58,261 bases of DNA from an uncultured Eubacteriales bacterium (GTDB taxonomy: Bacteria > Bacillota > Clostridia > UBA1381), in NCBI GenBank assembly GCA_905199755.1, contig CAJKHT010000007.1:1-58261 (forward strand). Direction: 5' to 3'. This document shows, piece after piece, positions 10,101 to 19,059 of this stretch. A program made the position numbers and the translations under genes. Numbering within the stretch: the stretch's first letter is position 1; each line of letters begins with the position of its first letter. The notes under the pieces were generated by a model. That model did not search any database. It worked only from the letters and a program-made list of their open reading frames with translations, and was not told where the DNA came from.

Positions 10101-11372
10101 CATATGGATCAAACGGGAAATGTGGGCCCTATGGAGGTTTATATTGCGGACAGCGCCTCATTTATTCAAAAGATAAATGAGGGAAAAGCGGAGCTTGAGG
10201 ACATTTTCGGTGAGGGAACCGTAAAGGGCTATGCATGGCCGTATAACGATCCTACCGTATATCTTTCAAATCCCGGCGAGGAGGCACAGGCTGTATCGGA
10301 TTATGTAACTTCATCTAAGGATATTGCGTATGCAAGACGCACGGAAACAACAGGAGGCTTTGACGTACCCGAAAATTTTCATGAATGGAAATTTACAAAC
10401 CACTACAGTGCGTTGCCGAGCATAGGCGATAAATTTTTTGAAGATACCTCGGATGAGCTTCGGCTGATGTCGCTTTGGGGACACAGCTACGAATTTTCGG
10501 GAAATGCCAAAGTAACGCTTATATCGGATTTCCTTGCAAAAGCAACCGAAAGCAATATATGGATACCGACAAACATTGAATATGTAAATTACATAAATGC
10601 AATGAACAGCGCTGTTATAGGAGATAACAGCATAACAAACAATTCCGATGTTGATTTATATTTCATTGTCAATTATAAGCCGATAAAGGTTGAGGCAGGC
10701 AGCACATTCTATTTATATGAGCAGGAAATGAGTACAAAACCGACGGTATTCCTCGCAGGTGATTCCACCTGCGAGGACTATCCGGCAGATGACCGCCCGA
10801 TAGAAGGAATTACCGGCTGGGGAACAAAGTTTGTCGATAAGGTAAGCTTTAATGTGGATAATCGTGCAAAAAGAAATGAAAGCACAAAAACCTTTAAGAC
10901 GAAATTTGCACAAATCATTGAGGACGGTAAAAAAGGCGATTATGTATTCATTCAGTTCGGACATAATGACAGCATGACAGCACGTCCGGAAAGATACTGC
11001 ACGGAAAGCGAGTATAAAGAAAATCTGACCGAATACGTGACAGCGGCAAGAGAAAAGGGCATGATTCCGGTATTTCTCACAAGTACAAGGGGAATTGCCG
11101 CCTTTACCGACTATACATTGCCCGACGACGGCGTTGACGTATACCGTAATGCAATGACAGCTCTCGGAAAAGAGCTTAATGTAGTAACCTTAAATGTATC
11201 GGAAAAGCACAGAGAATTTTTAAAGACTCTCACATTAAGCGAAGCACAGGAGTACTACTGCACCGGTGATACAACCCATTTTAACGAAAAAGGCGCAGAG
11301 ATGTTTGCATCGATAGTTGCCGGGGCAATAAAGGGCAGCAACGCATTGGGATTAAGCTATTACGTAAAGTAA
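7176..11372 (+). CDS. Secreted CE4-type deacetylase + SGNH (CE12-like) esterase fusion
   Basis: The start at 7176 is chosen because ACGGAGG lies just upstream and a signal peptide follows (MKFFKKAAALAAAVSMLCSL, ending ASA). An in-frame ATG at 7092 would overlap the previous gene and add 28 atypical residues. The 1398-residue protein has two tandem module-A copies (about 35-235 and 250-463), a LamG-like domain (about 490-690) and a beta module (about 785-885). A NodB-type deacetylase follows with D916-D917 and H970-VKSH974-PH976. The C-terminus is an SGNH hydrolase with GDS (S1197), FGHND and DTTHFN. The family roles are removal of acetyl groups from polysaccharide. SGNH block II reads NRAKRNEST, without the usual glycine pair of rhamnogalacturonan acetylesterases. 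The gene sits between a lyase and an importer, which fits debranching of an acetylated uronan. Confidence 0.85.
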   Translation: MKFFKKAAALAAAVSMLCSLIPSWTASASEVTQITHSTISFDSLAEGELTETALSGIKEDWNRVAPFNGGSEVVSGILGKGADDRSVKFTSNGAEQLLCLYPTAAYNTISSDVRIHLSFDMAVSGYEKQQQVIFRGNGNSDAVNLIGNRGDGIEIGGKVIKDTKYRLSADGWHNYDFLIYPGGTSRLTYVVAAVDGNVISKHYISKLRSGVFNWLYFRQSQAAGDYMYIDNVDFTIDDDNKVEPYVLNDYSVDFDSLDTGDISTAKIQAVKDGWKSIAFDYGKTETGYSVVDGALGKNAGDKSLKLRSTTDIKDAQYVQFFPEATATSISSNSVIEISFDFAVSDNTTARYVMYRGNGNSDALALLQTRGDGFAVCGTVIRDYGPLQANKWYNFKFEIQPGIDDNNKTKVNVWMNNRLIFKSENISRLDNGVFNWFYLYNDAGHANAVDGEETYFDNFKYTVTNWATISSPEFTYDPENLYSTDFSNPPEENKFPNGFGGGAPGSTGLEPETVSYVTGIGGRASDDYSMKVATSGSSTSTNYAPWFNIQPSNLLTTSKNREIGAGVSLLINDSNNQGRFRMHFIDSAGTWFEAVTVSGGGTVAVNNNKTVVDKKVKQGEWIRLDVKYNPSSNTYSVWLNGEKICENVQTTLAKNINRYRMDYYIGSPTKYSEFYLDDVDLYTLDYKTVADSSKIAVTSADSTKTIVNDDEILLHDTMTVSELLAGGVNTDSTSTKKVYTDASCTAEVSENSAIADGNVLVVSGGGLYSYHALYNKGKGYTLNSFATKVNDEASGSEFAVGTVTAEAEFTTYTSDIPVNVLVAQYTDKGQLIRLALKNTVNIEGTLDEFKGSKATVSSSLSIDSDENTYVKAMLWDKETLIPLAAAIKLVPASKSNITTLKKRYPGFTNKAATFSFDDGRSEDAQLIEVFNEYGVHGTFNLVSDQNILKDADDAQKAYVKDLYKGQEIANHVKSHPHMDQTGNVGPMEVYIADSASFIQKINEGKAELEDIFGEGTVKGYAWPYNDPTVYLSNPGEEAQAVSDYVTSSKDIAYARRTETTGGFDVPENFHEWKFTNHYSALPSIGDKFFEDTSDELRLMSLWGHSYEFSGNAKVTLISDFLAKATESNIWIPTNIEYVNYINAMNSAVIGDNSITNNSDVDLYFIVNYKPIKVEAGSTFYLYEQEMSTKPTVFLAGDSTCEDYPADDRPIEGITGWGTKFVDKVSFNVDNRAKRNESTKTFKTKFAQIIEDGKKGDYVFIQFGHNDSMTARPERYCTESEYKENLTEYVTAAREKGMIPVFLTSTRGIAAFTDYTLPDDGVDVYRNAMTALGKELNVVTLNVSEKHREFLKTLTLSEAQEYYCTGDTTHFNEKGAEMFASIVAGAIKGSNALGLSYYVK
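10751..10776 (+). other. Perfect stem-loop inside the esterase coding region
   Basis: CCTCGCAGGTG (10751-10761), loop ATTC and CACCTGCGAGG (10766-10776) form an 11-bp GC-rich perfect inverted repeat. It spans the codons for FLAGDSTCED at the start of the SGNH domain. It has no T tract and is strikingly symmetrical for coding DNA. Confidence 0.6.
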
Positions 11373-11397
11373 ATAACAAAACAGAAAGGAAATGTTT

Positions 11398-12945
11398 ATG
11401 AATAAAAAAATAAAATCAATCATCGGCGGTGTGATGAGCGCCTCGATGATAATTTCAGCATTGACCGGCTGCGGCGGAAAAAAGGATGAAGCGTCAAGCG
11501 ATTCAATCGTGTATTGGATGGAGCTTCCGTCAGCCGCAACAGCATTGGTAAGCAATTACGGTGAAACCGCTTTTGCAAAGGAATGGCAGAAAAGATGTAA
11601 CGTGACGGTTGAATTTCAGCATCCGCCGCAGGGACAGGCAGGGGAAAAATTCAATATAATGATGGCATCGAAAAATCTTCCCGATGTAATTCAGTACAAA
11701 TGGGCAAATTATCCGGGCGGTCCCGAAAAGGCTATTAAGGACGGAAAAATAATTTCTCTCAACAGCTATGTTGAGAAATATGCGCCTGAGTTTGAGAAAT
11801 ATCTGGAGGAAAACCCCGAGATTGCGAAAATGTGCAAAACAGACGACGGAGAAATATTTGCTTTTCCGTTTATCCGCGGAACAGACTCCTTGTGTATAAC
11901 TCAGGGACTTATCGTTCGCAAGGACTGGCTCGATGAATTGGGAATAGAAGAACCCGAAACAATTGACGAATGGGAAAATATGCTTGTGAAGTTCAAGGAG
12001 GCAAAGGGACTTGAGTCTCCGTATGATATTCAAGCATGGATATTCCAGGAGGGGGCTTTTTCGGGAGCGTACGGAGTTAAAAACGGATACTATGTAGAGG
12101 ACGGAAAAGTAAAATTCGGTCCCTGCGAACCCGGATTTAAGGATTTTGTCGCAAAAATGAATGATTGGTATTCAAGAGGTCTTATAACGCCCGACATTGC
12201 AACACTTGACGGAAAAGCAATTGATTCCGATATACTTTCGGGAAAGACAGGCGGTGCATTCGGTGCTTTGGGCGGAAGTCTCGGCAAATGGCTTGCAGGC
12301 AAGCCGGACGATAAGTTTGAGCTTACCGGTCTTAAATATCCTGTTCTTAAAAAGGGTGATAAGCCGAAGTTCAATTCGCATCAGCTTGCATGCCCGAGTG
12401 ATTTTATAGCAATTACGTCAAGCTGCAAGGATCCCGACAAGGCGGCAAAATTTTTAAGCTACGGATATACGGACGAAGGAAGAATGTTCTTTAACTTCGG
12501 TATTGAGGGCGAAAGCTATGATATGAAGGACGGCTATCCCACATATACGGAAAATATAACAAAGAACAGTGAAGGCTACACAATGTCAAATATGCTTGCG
12601 CAGTATTGTCAGGCATTCGCACAAGGCCCGTTCATTCAGGACGAAAGATATTATGAGCAGTATGCAGGCTTGCCCGAACAGCAGGACGCATGGCAGAAGT
12701 TTGCCGAAAGCGACGGTATAAACAGAACGGTTCCCTATATTTATTTCAGCGAATCGGAAGCAAACGACCTTGCAAAGAAGAGCAATGCAATAGGAACATA
12801 TATTGATGAACAGCTTTGCAAATATATTATGGGTGTTGAACCTATGGATAATTACGGTCAGTTTACGAAGAAAATCGAGGATTTGGGGATCAAGGAAATT
12901 CTCGCATCAAAGCAGGCAGCATACGACAAGTATTTGTCAAGATAA
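11398..12945 (+). CDS. ABC transporter solute-binding lipoprotein (LipO/YtcQ type)
   Basis: This 515-residue extracytoplasmic binding protein has a lipoprotein signal with the lipobox LTGC (Cys at about residue 26). A bacterial family-1 solute-binding fold follows (PSDFIAITSSCKDPDKAAKFLSYGYTDEGRMFFNFGIEGE region near residues 335-380). It would deliver oligosaccharides released outside the cell to the two permeases encoded directly downstream. The ATG at 11398 is preferred over 11392 because AGAAAGGA then sits 7 bp upstream. The length of about 500 residues matches the large LipO-type binding proteins paired with LplB and YtcP. Confidence 0.9.
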   Translation: MNKKIKSIIGGVMSASMIISALTGCGGKKDEASSDSIVYWMELPSAATALVSNYGETAFAKEWQKRCNVTVEFQHPPQGQAGEKFNIMMASKNLPDVIQYKWANYPGGPEKAIKDGKIISLNSYVEKYAPEFEKYLEENPEIAKMCKTDDGEIFAFPFIRGTDSLCITQGLIVRKDWLDELGIEEPETIDEWENMLVKFKEAKGLESPYDIQAWIFQEGAFSGAYGVKNGYYVEDGKVKFGPCEPGFKDFVAKMNDWYSRGLITPDIATLDGKAIDSDILSGKTGGAFGALGGSLGKWLAGKPDDKFELTGLKYPVLKKGDKPKFNSHQLACPSDFIAITSSCKDPDKAAKFLSYGYTDEGRMFFNFGIEGESYDMKDGYPTYTENITKNSEGYTMSNMLAQYCQAFAQGPFIQDERYYEQYAGLPEQQDAWQKFAESDGINRTVPYIYFSESEANDLAKKSNAIGTYIDEQLCKYIMGVEPMDNYGQFTKKIEDLGIKEILASKQAAYDKYLSR

Positions 12946-12976
12946 CGGCAATTCAAAGGATTGGAGGACAGCTTAG

Positions 12977-13921
12977 ATGAAAGCTGAAAAAAGGGTAACG
13001 GGAGCAGCTCCTTTCGGTTACAGATTAAGAAAGGATTTGTGGAAATATAAAAGCATATATCTGATGGTTATTCCGGTTTTGCTTTATTACATAATTTTCT
13101 GCTATAAACCTATGTACGGCGCGGTCATAGCATTTCAGGACTATTCCGTTGCGGACGGAATTATGGGAAGTCCGTGGGTAGGTATGAAGCATTTTAAGGA
13201 TTTTGTAATGGAGCCCGATTTCTGGAGACTGATAAAAAACACTCTTGCAATAAGCATATACGGATTGATTTTCGGATTTCCGGCACCTATAATATTTGCT
13301 CTGCTGCTTAACGAAATACGGCAGAAAAAATTTAAAAGACTGGTACAGACAGCGTCATATCTGCCGCATTTTATTTCAATAGTGGTAATCTGCGGTATGA
13401 TAAGCAACTTTGTGGCGCGTGACGGCTTTATTTCAATATTGTTTGCAAGAATAACGGGAAGAGAGCCTGTAGCGATGCTGTCTAACAAAGCTTATTATCT
13501 GCCCATATATATCATATCGAATATATGGCAGGGAATGGGCTGGGATGCTATTATATATATTGCGGCTCTTGCGGGAGTGGATGCATCTCTTTATGAAGCA
13601 GCCTCAATAGACGGTGCGGGAAAATGGAAACAATTACTGCATGTAACGCTGCCCTCCATAATTCCTACTATAATAATTATGTTTATACTGCGTATCGGCT
13701 CGGTTTTGAATGTCGGATACGAAAAAACTCTTCTGCTCTACAATCCGCTTATATATGAACGCGCGGATATTATATCAACGTACACTTACCGTCTGGCGTT
13801 CAGCGGACAGCAATGGAGCTATACTACCGCAATAGGACTGTTTAATTCCGTTATAAACTTTATGCTTGTGGTGATAGTAAATAAAATATGCGATAAGGTT
13901 AACGGAACATCGCTGTGGTAA
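12977..13921 (+). CDS. lplB: Sugar ABC transporter permease, LplB type
   Basis: This 314-residue inner-membrane permease has about six membrane helices and starts with a cytoplasmic stretch (RLRKDLWKYKSIYLMVIPVL). The EAA loop that contacts the ATPase is visible as EAASIDGAGKWKQLLHVTLP, near residues 215-235. It pairs with the next gene. No ATPase is encoded nearby, and importers of this class commonly borrow a shared MsmX-like ATPase encoded elsewhere. TTGGAGGA lies upstream of the ATG. Confidence 0.93.
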   Translation: MKAEKRVTGAAPFGYRLRKDLWKYKSIYLMVIPVLLYYIIFCYKPMYGAVIAFQDYSVADGIMGSPWVGMKHFKDFVMEPDFWRLIKNTLAISIYGLIFGFPAPIIFALLLNEIRQKKFKRLVQTASYLPHFISIVVICGMISNFVARDGFISILFARITGREPVAMLSNKAYYLPIYIISNIWQGMGWDAIIYIAALAGVDASLYEAASIDGAGKWKQLLHVTLPSIIPTIIIMFILRIGSVLNVGYEKTLLLYNPLIYERADIISTYTYRLAFSGQQWSYTTAIGLFNSVINFMLVVIVNKICDKVNGTSLW

Positions 13922-13940
13922 CAAAGGGGAGGAGACAGAC

Positions 13941-14822
13941 ATGAAAATTAAACGAAGTACGGGTGAGAGGATATTTGAAGTATTGAATATCTCGGTGATG
14001 CTTGTTATAATATTGATAATGATTTATCCGCTTTTGTACGTCATTTTTGCTTCTTTGAGCGATGCAAACGGTTTGCTTGCGCAAAAGGGAATTTTGTTAA
14101 GACCTGTCGGCTTTTCGGTTGAAAGCTACAGAATGATGAGCAAAAACCCAATGATACTGCGCGGATACATGAACACAATATTTATCGTTACGGTCGGTAC
14201 GGCAATAAACATAATTCTGACGGCAATGGGAGCATATGTTCTTTCCTGCAAAGGTCCTATGCTCAGACGTCCCATTATGATTCTGATAGTTATAACCATG
14301 TATTTTTCGGGAGGAATGATTCCGTTTTACTTCACGGTTGTAAATCTCGGATTGGAAAACAGCATTTGGTCTCTGATACTTCCGAGTGCACTTAATACAT
14401 TCAATCTTATAGTTATGCGCACCTCCTTTGAGGCGGTTCCCGAATCCTTAAAGGAAAGTGCATATCTGGACGGCGCAAGTGATATGAAGATATTATTCAG
14501 AATAATACTTCCGCTTACAAAAGCGACTCTGGCAGTACTTACCCTGTACTATGCCATAGGACATTGGAACTCGTGGTTTAATGCGGTACTGTTTATCAAT
14601 GACCGCGCAAAATACCCGTTACAGCTTGTATTGCGTGAAATTTTGCTGCAAAACGATACAAGCTCAATGTCATCAAATGTAATAAGCGAGGATCAGTTTG
14701 CGATAGGCGAAACGATAAAATATGCGGTTACGGTTGCGGCAACGGTTCCCGTACTGTGTATATACCCGTTTTTGCAGAAGTATTTTGAGAAAGGAGCCCT
14801 GCTGGGTGCGATAAAAGGTTAA
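13941..14822 (+). CDS. ytcP: Sugar ABC transporter permease, YtcP/LplC type
   Basis: This 293-residue MalG-family permease is the second half of the importer. Its EAA loop reads ESAYLDGASDMKILFRIILP (near residues 173-192), and it ends with the typical FEKGALLGAIKG tail. It follows the lplB-like gene by 19 bp with a strong GGGAGGAG site. Substrate is presumably an oligo-uronide or a debranched oligosaccharide, judged only from context. Confidence 0.93.
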   Translation: MKIKRSTGERIFEVLNISVMLVIILIMIYPLLYVIFASLSDANGLLAQKGILLRPVGFSVESYRMMSKNPMILRGYMNTIFIVTVGTAINIILTAMGAYVLSCKGPMLRRPIMILIVITMYFSGGMIPFYFTVVNLGLENSIWSLILPSALNTFNLIVMRTSFEAVPESLKESAYLDGASDMKILFRIILPLTKATLAVLTLYYAIGHWNSWFNAVLFINDRAKYPLQLVLREILLQNDTSSMSSNVISEDQFAIGETIKYAVTVAATVPVLCIYPFLQKYFEKGALLGAIKG

Positions 14823-14854
14823 GGATAAATTCGCATAAGGCAGAAAGAAAAGTT

Positions 14855-16456
14855 ATGAGTAAAAGAAGAGTAAAATTTATTTCTCTGCTGGCGGCTGTGC
14901 TGTTGTCATTCGGCACGGCTGCTTTGGCTGCTGAAAACATAAAATGTACCGTTACGGGAGACAGAATAACGGTCTTGGGAACGGGTACGGGAGCTGCGGT
15001 GAGCGTTTTGGTTTTTCCACAGCGGGAAACAAGTGATAATATAACGGACAGCGTTATTACGGATAATAAGCATCTTGCGTTTAATATTAAGGCATCGGGC
15101 GGCACGCTGTCGAAAAGCTTTATACTGCCCGACTGCTTTGTGTCGGGCGAATATAAAATGCTTTGCTTTGACGGTGCAAAAACCGATGAAGTGAGGTTTA
15201 TATACTATTCCGCGGAGCTGGACACTTTATCGCAGCAGATTTCGGCGGAACAGGATGCTGCCGCAAAGAAAGAGTTGATAAAGAATAATGCCGGGATTAT
15301 GGGAACAGATGAAAATGACAGTGAGCTGTTTTCGAAAATACTTGAAAACTACACTTCATTAAAAGAAAATTACAGCGAAATTATGGCTGTGTATGCGGTG
15401 AAAAAAGACCGTCTCGCGGATATTGTAAGATTTTTCGGCAGTGAGTACGGTATGGATAAGGAAAAATATGACGCACTTAGTGACGGTGCAAAGCAAAGCC
15501 TGTCGGATATGCTTAAGGCGGCGGAAATATCCGATTTAAAGGCAGAGTATAACACATGCTTCAATAAGGCGGTTATTAAGGATATAAAGAACAGTGAGGA
15601 TTTGTTAAAGGTACTCAGGGAGGAAAAAGCGGATTTCGGATATTATGATTTGCTATCCGATACGGATAAAAATTCTGTGCTCAGGAGTATTTTAAATAAT
15701 ATGCCCGAGTCCGCGGATAAGCTTGCCGATGAGTTTTATCGGAAGTGTACGGAGGCATACAACAATTCCAAAAGCAGCGGAAGCACCACCGGCGGAGGCG
15801 GTGGCGGCGGTACCGGCGGAGGCTCGCACTCATCGGCAGGCAGTGCGGTGGGAGGTACTGTATTGATAGACTCCAAAAACGGCCCTGCTGCGCCGAAGAA
15901 TGAGGAAACGGAAAAGGAAGCGCTTTATGATACAAAAAGTCACTGGGCGGAAGCGTACATAAGAGAACTCTATGAAAGCGGTATAATAAACGGATATGAG
16001 GATAAAAGCTTTCGTCCGGACAACAGCGTTACCCGTGCGGAGTTCGCATCAATGACCGTTAAGGCTATGGGAATGAATGATGAAAAATCGTCCGCTGCGG
16101 CGTTTGGCGATGTTGCGGTGTCGGATTGGTTTTCGGGTTATGTTTCGATACTGTCCGAAAAGGGAATAGTTACGGGTGATAACGGATATTTTAGACCGTA
16201 TGATGAAATTAAGCGTGAGGATATGGCGGTTATTATATACCGTATGTTAAAATATAAAGAAACCGAGCTTGAAGAAACCAAAAGCTTTGCCGATATCGGC
16301 ACGGCAGACGATTATTCGGTATCTGCAATCGAAGCGCTCGGCGGCTCGGGAATTCTCACGGGAGATGAAAATAACAATGTAAATCCGCACAGCAGTCTGA
16401 CAAGAGCCGAGGCGGCAGCGGTATTATATCGTATAGTACACGGAATTTTACAGTGA
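14855..16456 (+). CDS. Secreted protein with three C-terminal SLH domains
   Basis: This 533-residue protein starts with a signal peptide (ending ALAAEN). It has a poorly recognised helical N-terminal region with repeated KENY/EILKNYTSL-like segments and a flexible Gly/Ser linker (about residues 309-330). Three S-layer homology domains follow (about 362-410, 415-468 and 475-530), with motifs such as GYEDKSFRPDNSVTRAEFAS. SLH domains bind pyruvylated secondary wall polymer, so this is a wall-anchored protein. Being between the importer and the second lyase, it may display the degradative machinery or act as an outer receptor. No catalytic motif is visible. Confidence 0.85.
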   Translation: MSKRRVKFISLLAAVLLSFGTAALAAENIKCTVTGDRITVLGTGTGAAVSVLVFPQRETSDNITDSVITDNKHLAFNIKASGGTLSKSFILPDCFVSGEYKMLCFDGAKTDEVRFIYYSAELDTLSQQISAEQDAAAKKELIKNNAGIMGTDENDSELFSKILENYTSLKENYSEIMAVYAVKKDRLADIVRFFGSEYGMDKEKYDALSDGAKQSLSDMLKAAEISDLKAEYNTCFNKAVIKDIKNSEDLLKVLREEKADFGYYDLLSDTDKNSVLRSILNNMPESADKLADEFYRKCTEAYNNSKSSGSTTGGGGGGGTGGGSHSSAGSAVGGTVLIDSKNGPAAPKNEETEKEALYDTKSHWAEAYIRELYESGIINGYEDKSFRPDNSVTRAEFASMTVKAMGMNDEKSSAAAFGDVAVSDWFSGYVSILSEKGIVTGDNGYFRPYDEIKREDMAVIIYRMLKYKETELEETKSFADIGTADDYSVSAIEALGGSGILTGDENNNVNPHSSLTRAEAAAVLYRIVHGILQ

Positions 16457-16469
16457 GAGGTGCAGATGA

Positions 16470-19052
16470 ATGAATTTTAAATTATCATTAAAAATATTTC
16501 CGTGCATATTAGCGGGAATTTTTGGGATATGCTGTCACAGCGTATTGGCGGACGACGGCTTTGTTTATACCGAAACGGATAAAAAAACCGCCGTAAACGC
16601 TGAGGCGGATGCGCTTTTAAACGGTATCATGGGACATTCCGCGCGCGGAGCTACAAGAGCGGGCTTTGTAAGTGACATAGTTGAGCTTGCAGCACCGTTT
16701 TCGGCTGAAGAAGTTACGGTTCCCGACTTTCAGGATGTATCCGTAAAGGAAGACTATGCACCGTATATTCACGGTGCCGTGTCTATGGGATATATATCTC
16801 CGGGCGAAGCTTTCAGACCGAACGAGAATATCACATTTTATGAGGCATTGAAGATTATTGGCTGCGCACTAAATTATGAGCGGTATGCGGAGCTTAAGGG
16901 CGGCTGGCCGATGGGGTATCTTGAAGCGGCACAATATGCCGGAATACTTGAAGGTGTAAAAATAAATGATGAGTATTTAACCGAAGACGATGCATTGATG
17001 CTCATTTTCAATATGCTTAACGCACACCCTCTCGAAAGCGGAAATAAGCAATTGTCGGTAAGCTACGATTCTTTGCTGAAACAAAGATACAATGTGTCGT
17101 CCGTAAACGGAATATTGTATGAAACACCTGAGGGAAATCTCATGTCGGCGGAAATAAACAAGCAAAGCAATACAATAAAAATAGGCGAAAACCGTTTTAA
17201 TATTGATGCCGACAAATCATATGATGAATTTTTGGGATATAATGTAAATGCATATTATGACGAGGACGATAATCTTGTTGCAATTGCGGCGACGGAAAAA
17301 AATGTTACGGCACAATTTGATATGGATAATGCTTCGATGCGGTCAGATACGGAACTCGTATATGAGGGTGACACTAAAAATAAAAATTTGAAGCTGGATT
17401 CGTCCTATAATGTTTTATATAATGATTTTGCGGCACAGAAAAAGCTCTCGGATTATATTGGAAACTGTGAGGGCAGACTTGTGCTTATCGACAGCAATAA
17501 TGACGGAAAATACGATACCGTGAAAATATGTGCGGTTTCATATCTGGTAGTAAAGAACGTGTCAAGAAGTACAAGAATTATATATGATGAAAACTCCCCG
17601 CAAAATTCGGTTGACTTATCCGATGAAAAAGGAATTTATATAATTAACGGTGTACGCGGCAGAGAAAAATTCCTCGATATAAAGGCGGACTCGGTATATG
17701 AAATTTACGCATCGGAAAATAAAAAGAAAATTGAGGCAAATCTTCTTGAAAAAAAGCTTGCCGGAACGGTGCGCGGAGTGTCCGAAAATAAAATCACGAT
17801 AGAGGGCGCGGAGTATGAGACCACACCGTATTTTGAAGCATATTACAGAACGGGCTTTAAAGCGGGAGATGAGGGTACATTTACCGTTGCATCGAACGGA
17901 AAAATAGTAAATGTATCAAAAACCGATACAGCTTATTTGTACGGCTATATGGCAAGCCTTATCCGCGATACAAACGAGGATAAGATATATGCCAAAATAT
18001 TTGACGAGGAGGGCAATTTTAATTATCTGACATTTGCAAAAAAAGTAACTCTTGACGGCAAGGCACTGTCGCGTGAAAAGGCATATAACAGCTTAACGGC
18101 AAGCACGGCATTTTCCGCGCAGCTTGTACGGTTTGCAAAAAAAGACGGCGAGCTTGTCATGCTTGACACAGCAGAGGAAGAAAGTGATACTGTGCTGGGC
18201 AGTGACAAGCCGAAAAATAATTCGCTTACACACTTTATATTTGACTCGGATTCATTTTACTATAAGTCGATAGCAAATGTAATGTACCCATATTTCAATG
18301 TGTCCGCATCAAAGGTATTTGTAATACCGAGCGATTTGTCAAATGCGGAGGGGTATAAGATTACCAATTATTCATTCTTTACCGACTTGAAAACCTATAC
18401 GGGATTGCAGGTGTATGATTTGCAGCCGTCGGGCAGTGCAAATGTTGTAATAAGCCGTTCGGATTCGATTCTTCCGGATATATCGGAAATGGCATCATCA
18501 TTCATTGTGGATAAAATAGTTTCGGCATATTATGAGCCTGAGGATAAAACACTCAGCTACATATACGGCTGGCAGAATAATAAATTTATATCATACTACA
18601 TTGATGAGGATATATCGCTTAAAAAGGCTTCGGGAGAAACAATCGGCTTTGGTGATATAATAAGATATTACGCAGAGGGCAATATTATCAGAAAGCTGGT
18701 ATGCGACTTTGATGCCGATGAAAATGTTTTTGCGCGAAATGCCGTATCCGGTGCGGCAACCTTCAATACAGGAAATATGGGAGTGAATTATCAGATCGGA
18801 CGTGCATATACGCTTGAAAACGGTTATGTGTATATGACAGACGGTTTGGACGGAGAATATAAGGTATCGTTCTTAAGGAATTTCCCGGTAGGAACGAACA
18901 ATATAGCGATAGTAAATCTTGCCGATAAAAACATAGTGACAGGCTCATTAAGTGATGTCGGCACATATCAGACCGTCGGTGAAGAAGCGGACATTATTCT
19001 GCTGCGTCAAAGACAGCTGTCAACAAACGGATGCTTTATATACAGGAGGTAA
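16470..19052 (+). CDS. SLH-domain protein of unknown function (860 aa)
   Basis: The protein has a signal peptide and N-terminal SLH-type repeats (about residues 75-190, for example AYINGAV-like segment APYIHGAVSMGYISPGEAFR and the following helix pair). A long beta-rich C-terminal part of about 660 residues does not match a family that I recognise. It shows recurring short strands of the type TVKICAVSYLVVKNVS and calcium-like acidic loops (DSNNDGKYD). Its layout resembles the SLH protein at 31979, so both may belong to one wall-protein family. It lies 13 bp after the previous SLH gene and 7 bp before the second lyase, which ties its expression to polysaccharide use. Confidence 0.75.
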   Translation: MNFKLSLKIFPCILAGIFGICCHSVLADDGFVYTETDKKTAVNAEADALLNGIMGHSARGATRAGFVSDIVELAAPFSAEEVTVPDFQDVSVKEDYAPYIHGAVSMGYISPGEAFRPNENITFYEALKIIGCALNYERYAELKGGWPMGYLEAAQYAGILEGVKINDEYLTEDDALMLIFNMLNAHPLESGNKQLSVSYDSLLKQRYNVSSVNGILYETPEGNLMSAEINKQSNTIKIGENRFNIDADKSYDEFLGYNVNAYYDEDDNLVAIAATEKNVTAQFDMDNASMRSDTELVYEGDTKNKNLKLDSSYNVLYNDFAAQKKLSDYIGNCEGRLVLIDSNNDGKYDTVKICAVSYLVVKNVSRSTRIIYDENSPQNSVDLSDEKGIYIINGVRGREKFLDIKADSVYEIYASENKKKIEANLLEKKLAGTVRGVSENKITIEGAEYETTPYFEAYYRTGFKAGDEGTFTVASNGKIVNVSKTDTAYLYGYMASLIRDTNEDKIYAKIFDEEGNFNYLTFAKKVTLDGKALSREKAYNSLTASTAFSAQLVRFAKKDGELVMLDTAEEESDTVLGSDKPKNNSLTHFIFDSDSFYYKSIANVMYPYFNVSASKVFVIPSDLSNAEGYKITNYSFFTDLKTYTGLQVYDLQPSGSANVVISRSDSILPDISEMASSFIVDKIVSAYYEPEDKTLSYIYGWQNNKFISYYIDEDISLKKASGETIGFGDIIRYYAEGNIIRKLVCDFDADENVFARNAVSGAATFNTGNMGVNYQIGRAYTLENGYVYMTDGLDGEYKVSFLRNFPVGTNNIAIVNLADKNIVTGSLSDVGTYQTVGEEADIILLRQRQLSTNGCFIYRR

Positions 19053-19059
19053 CAGCGGT

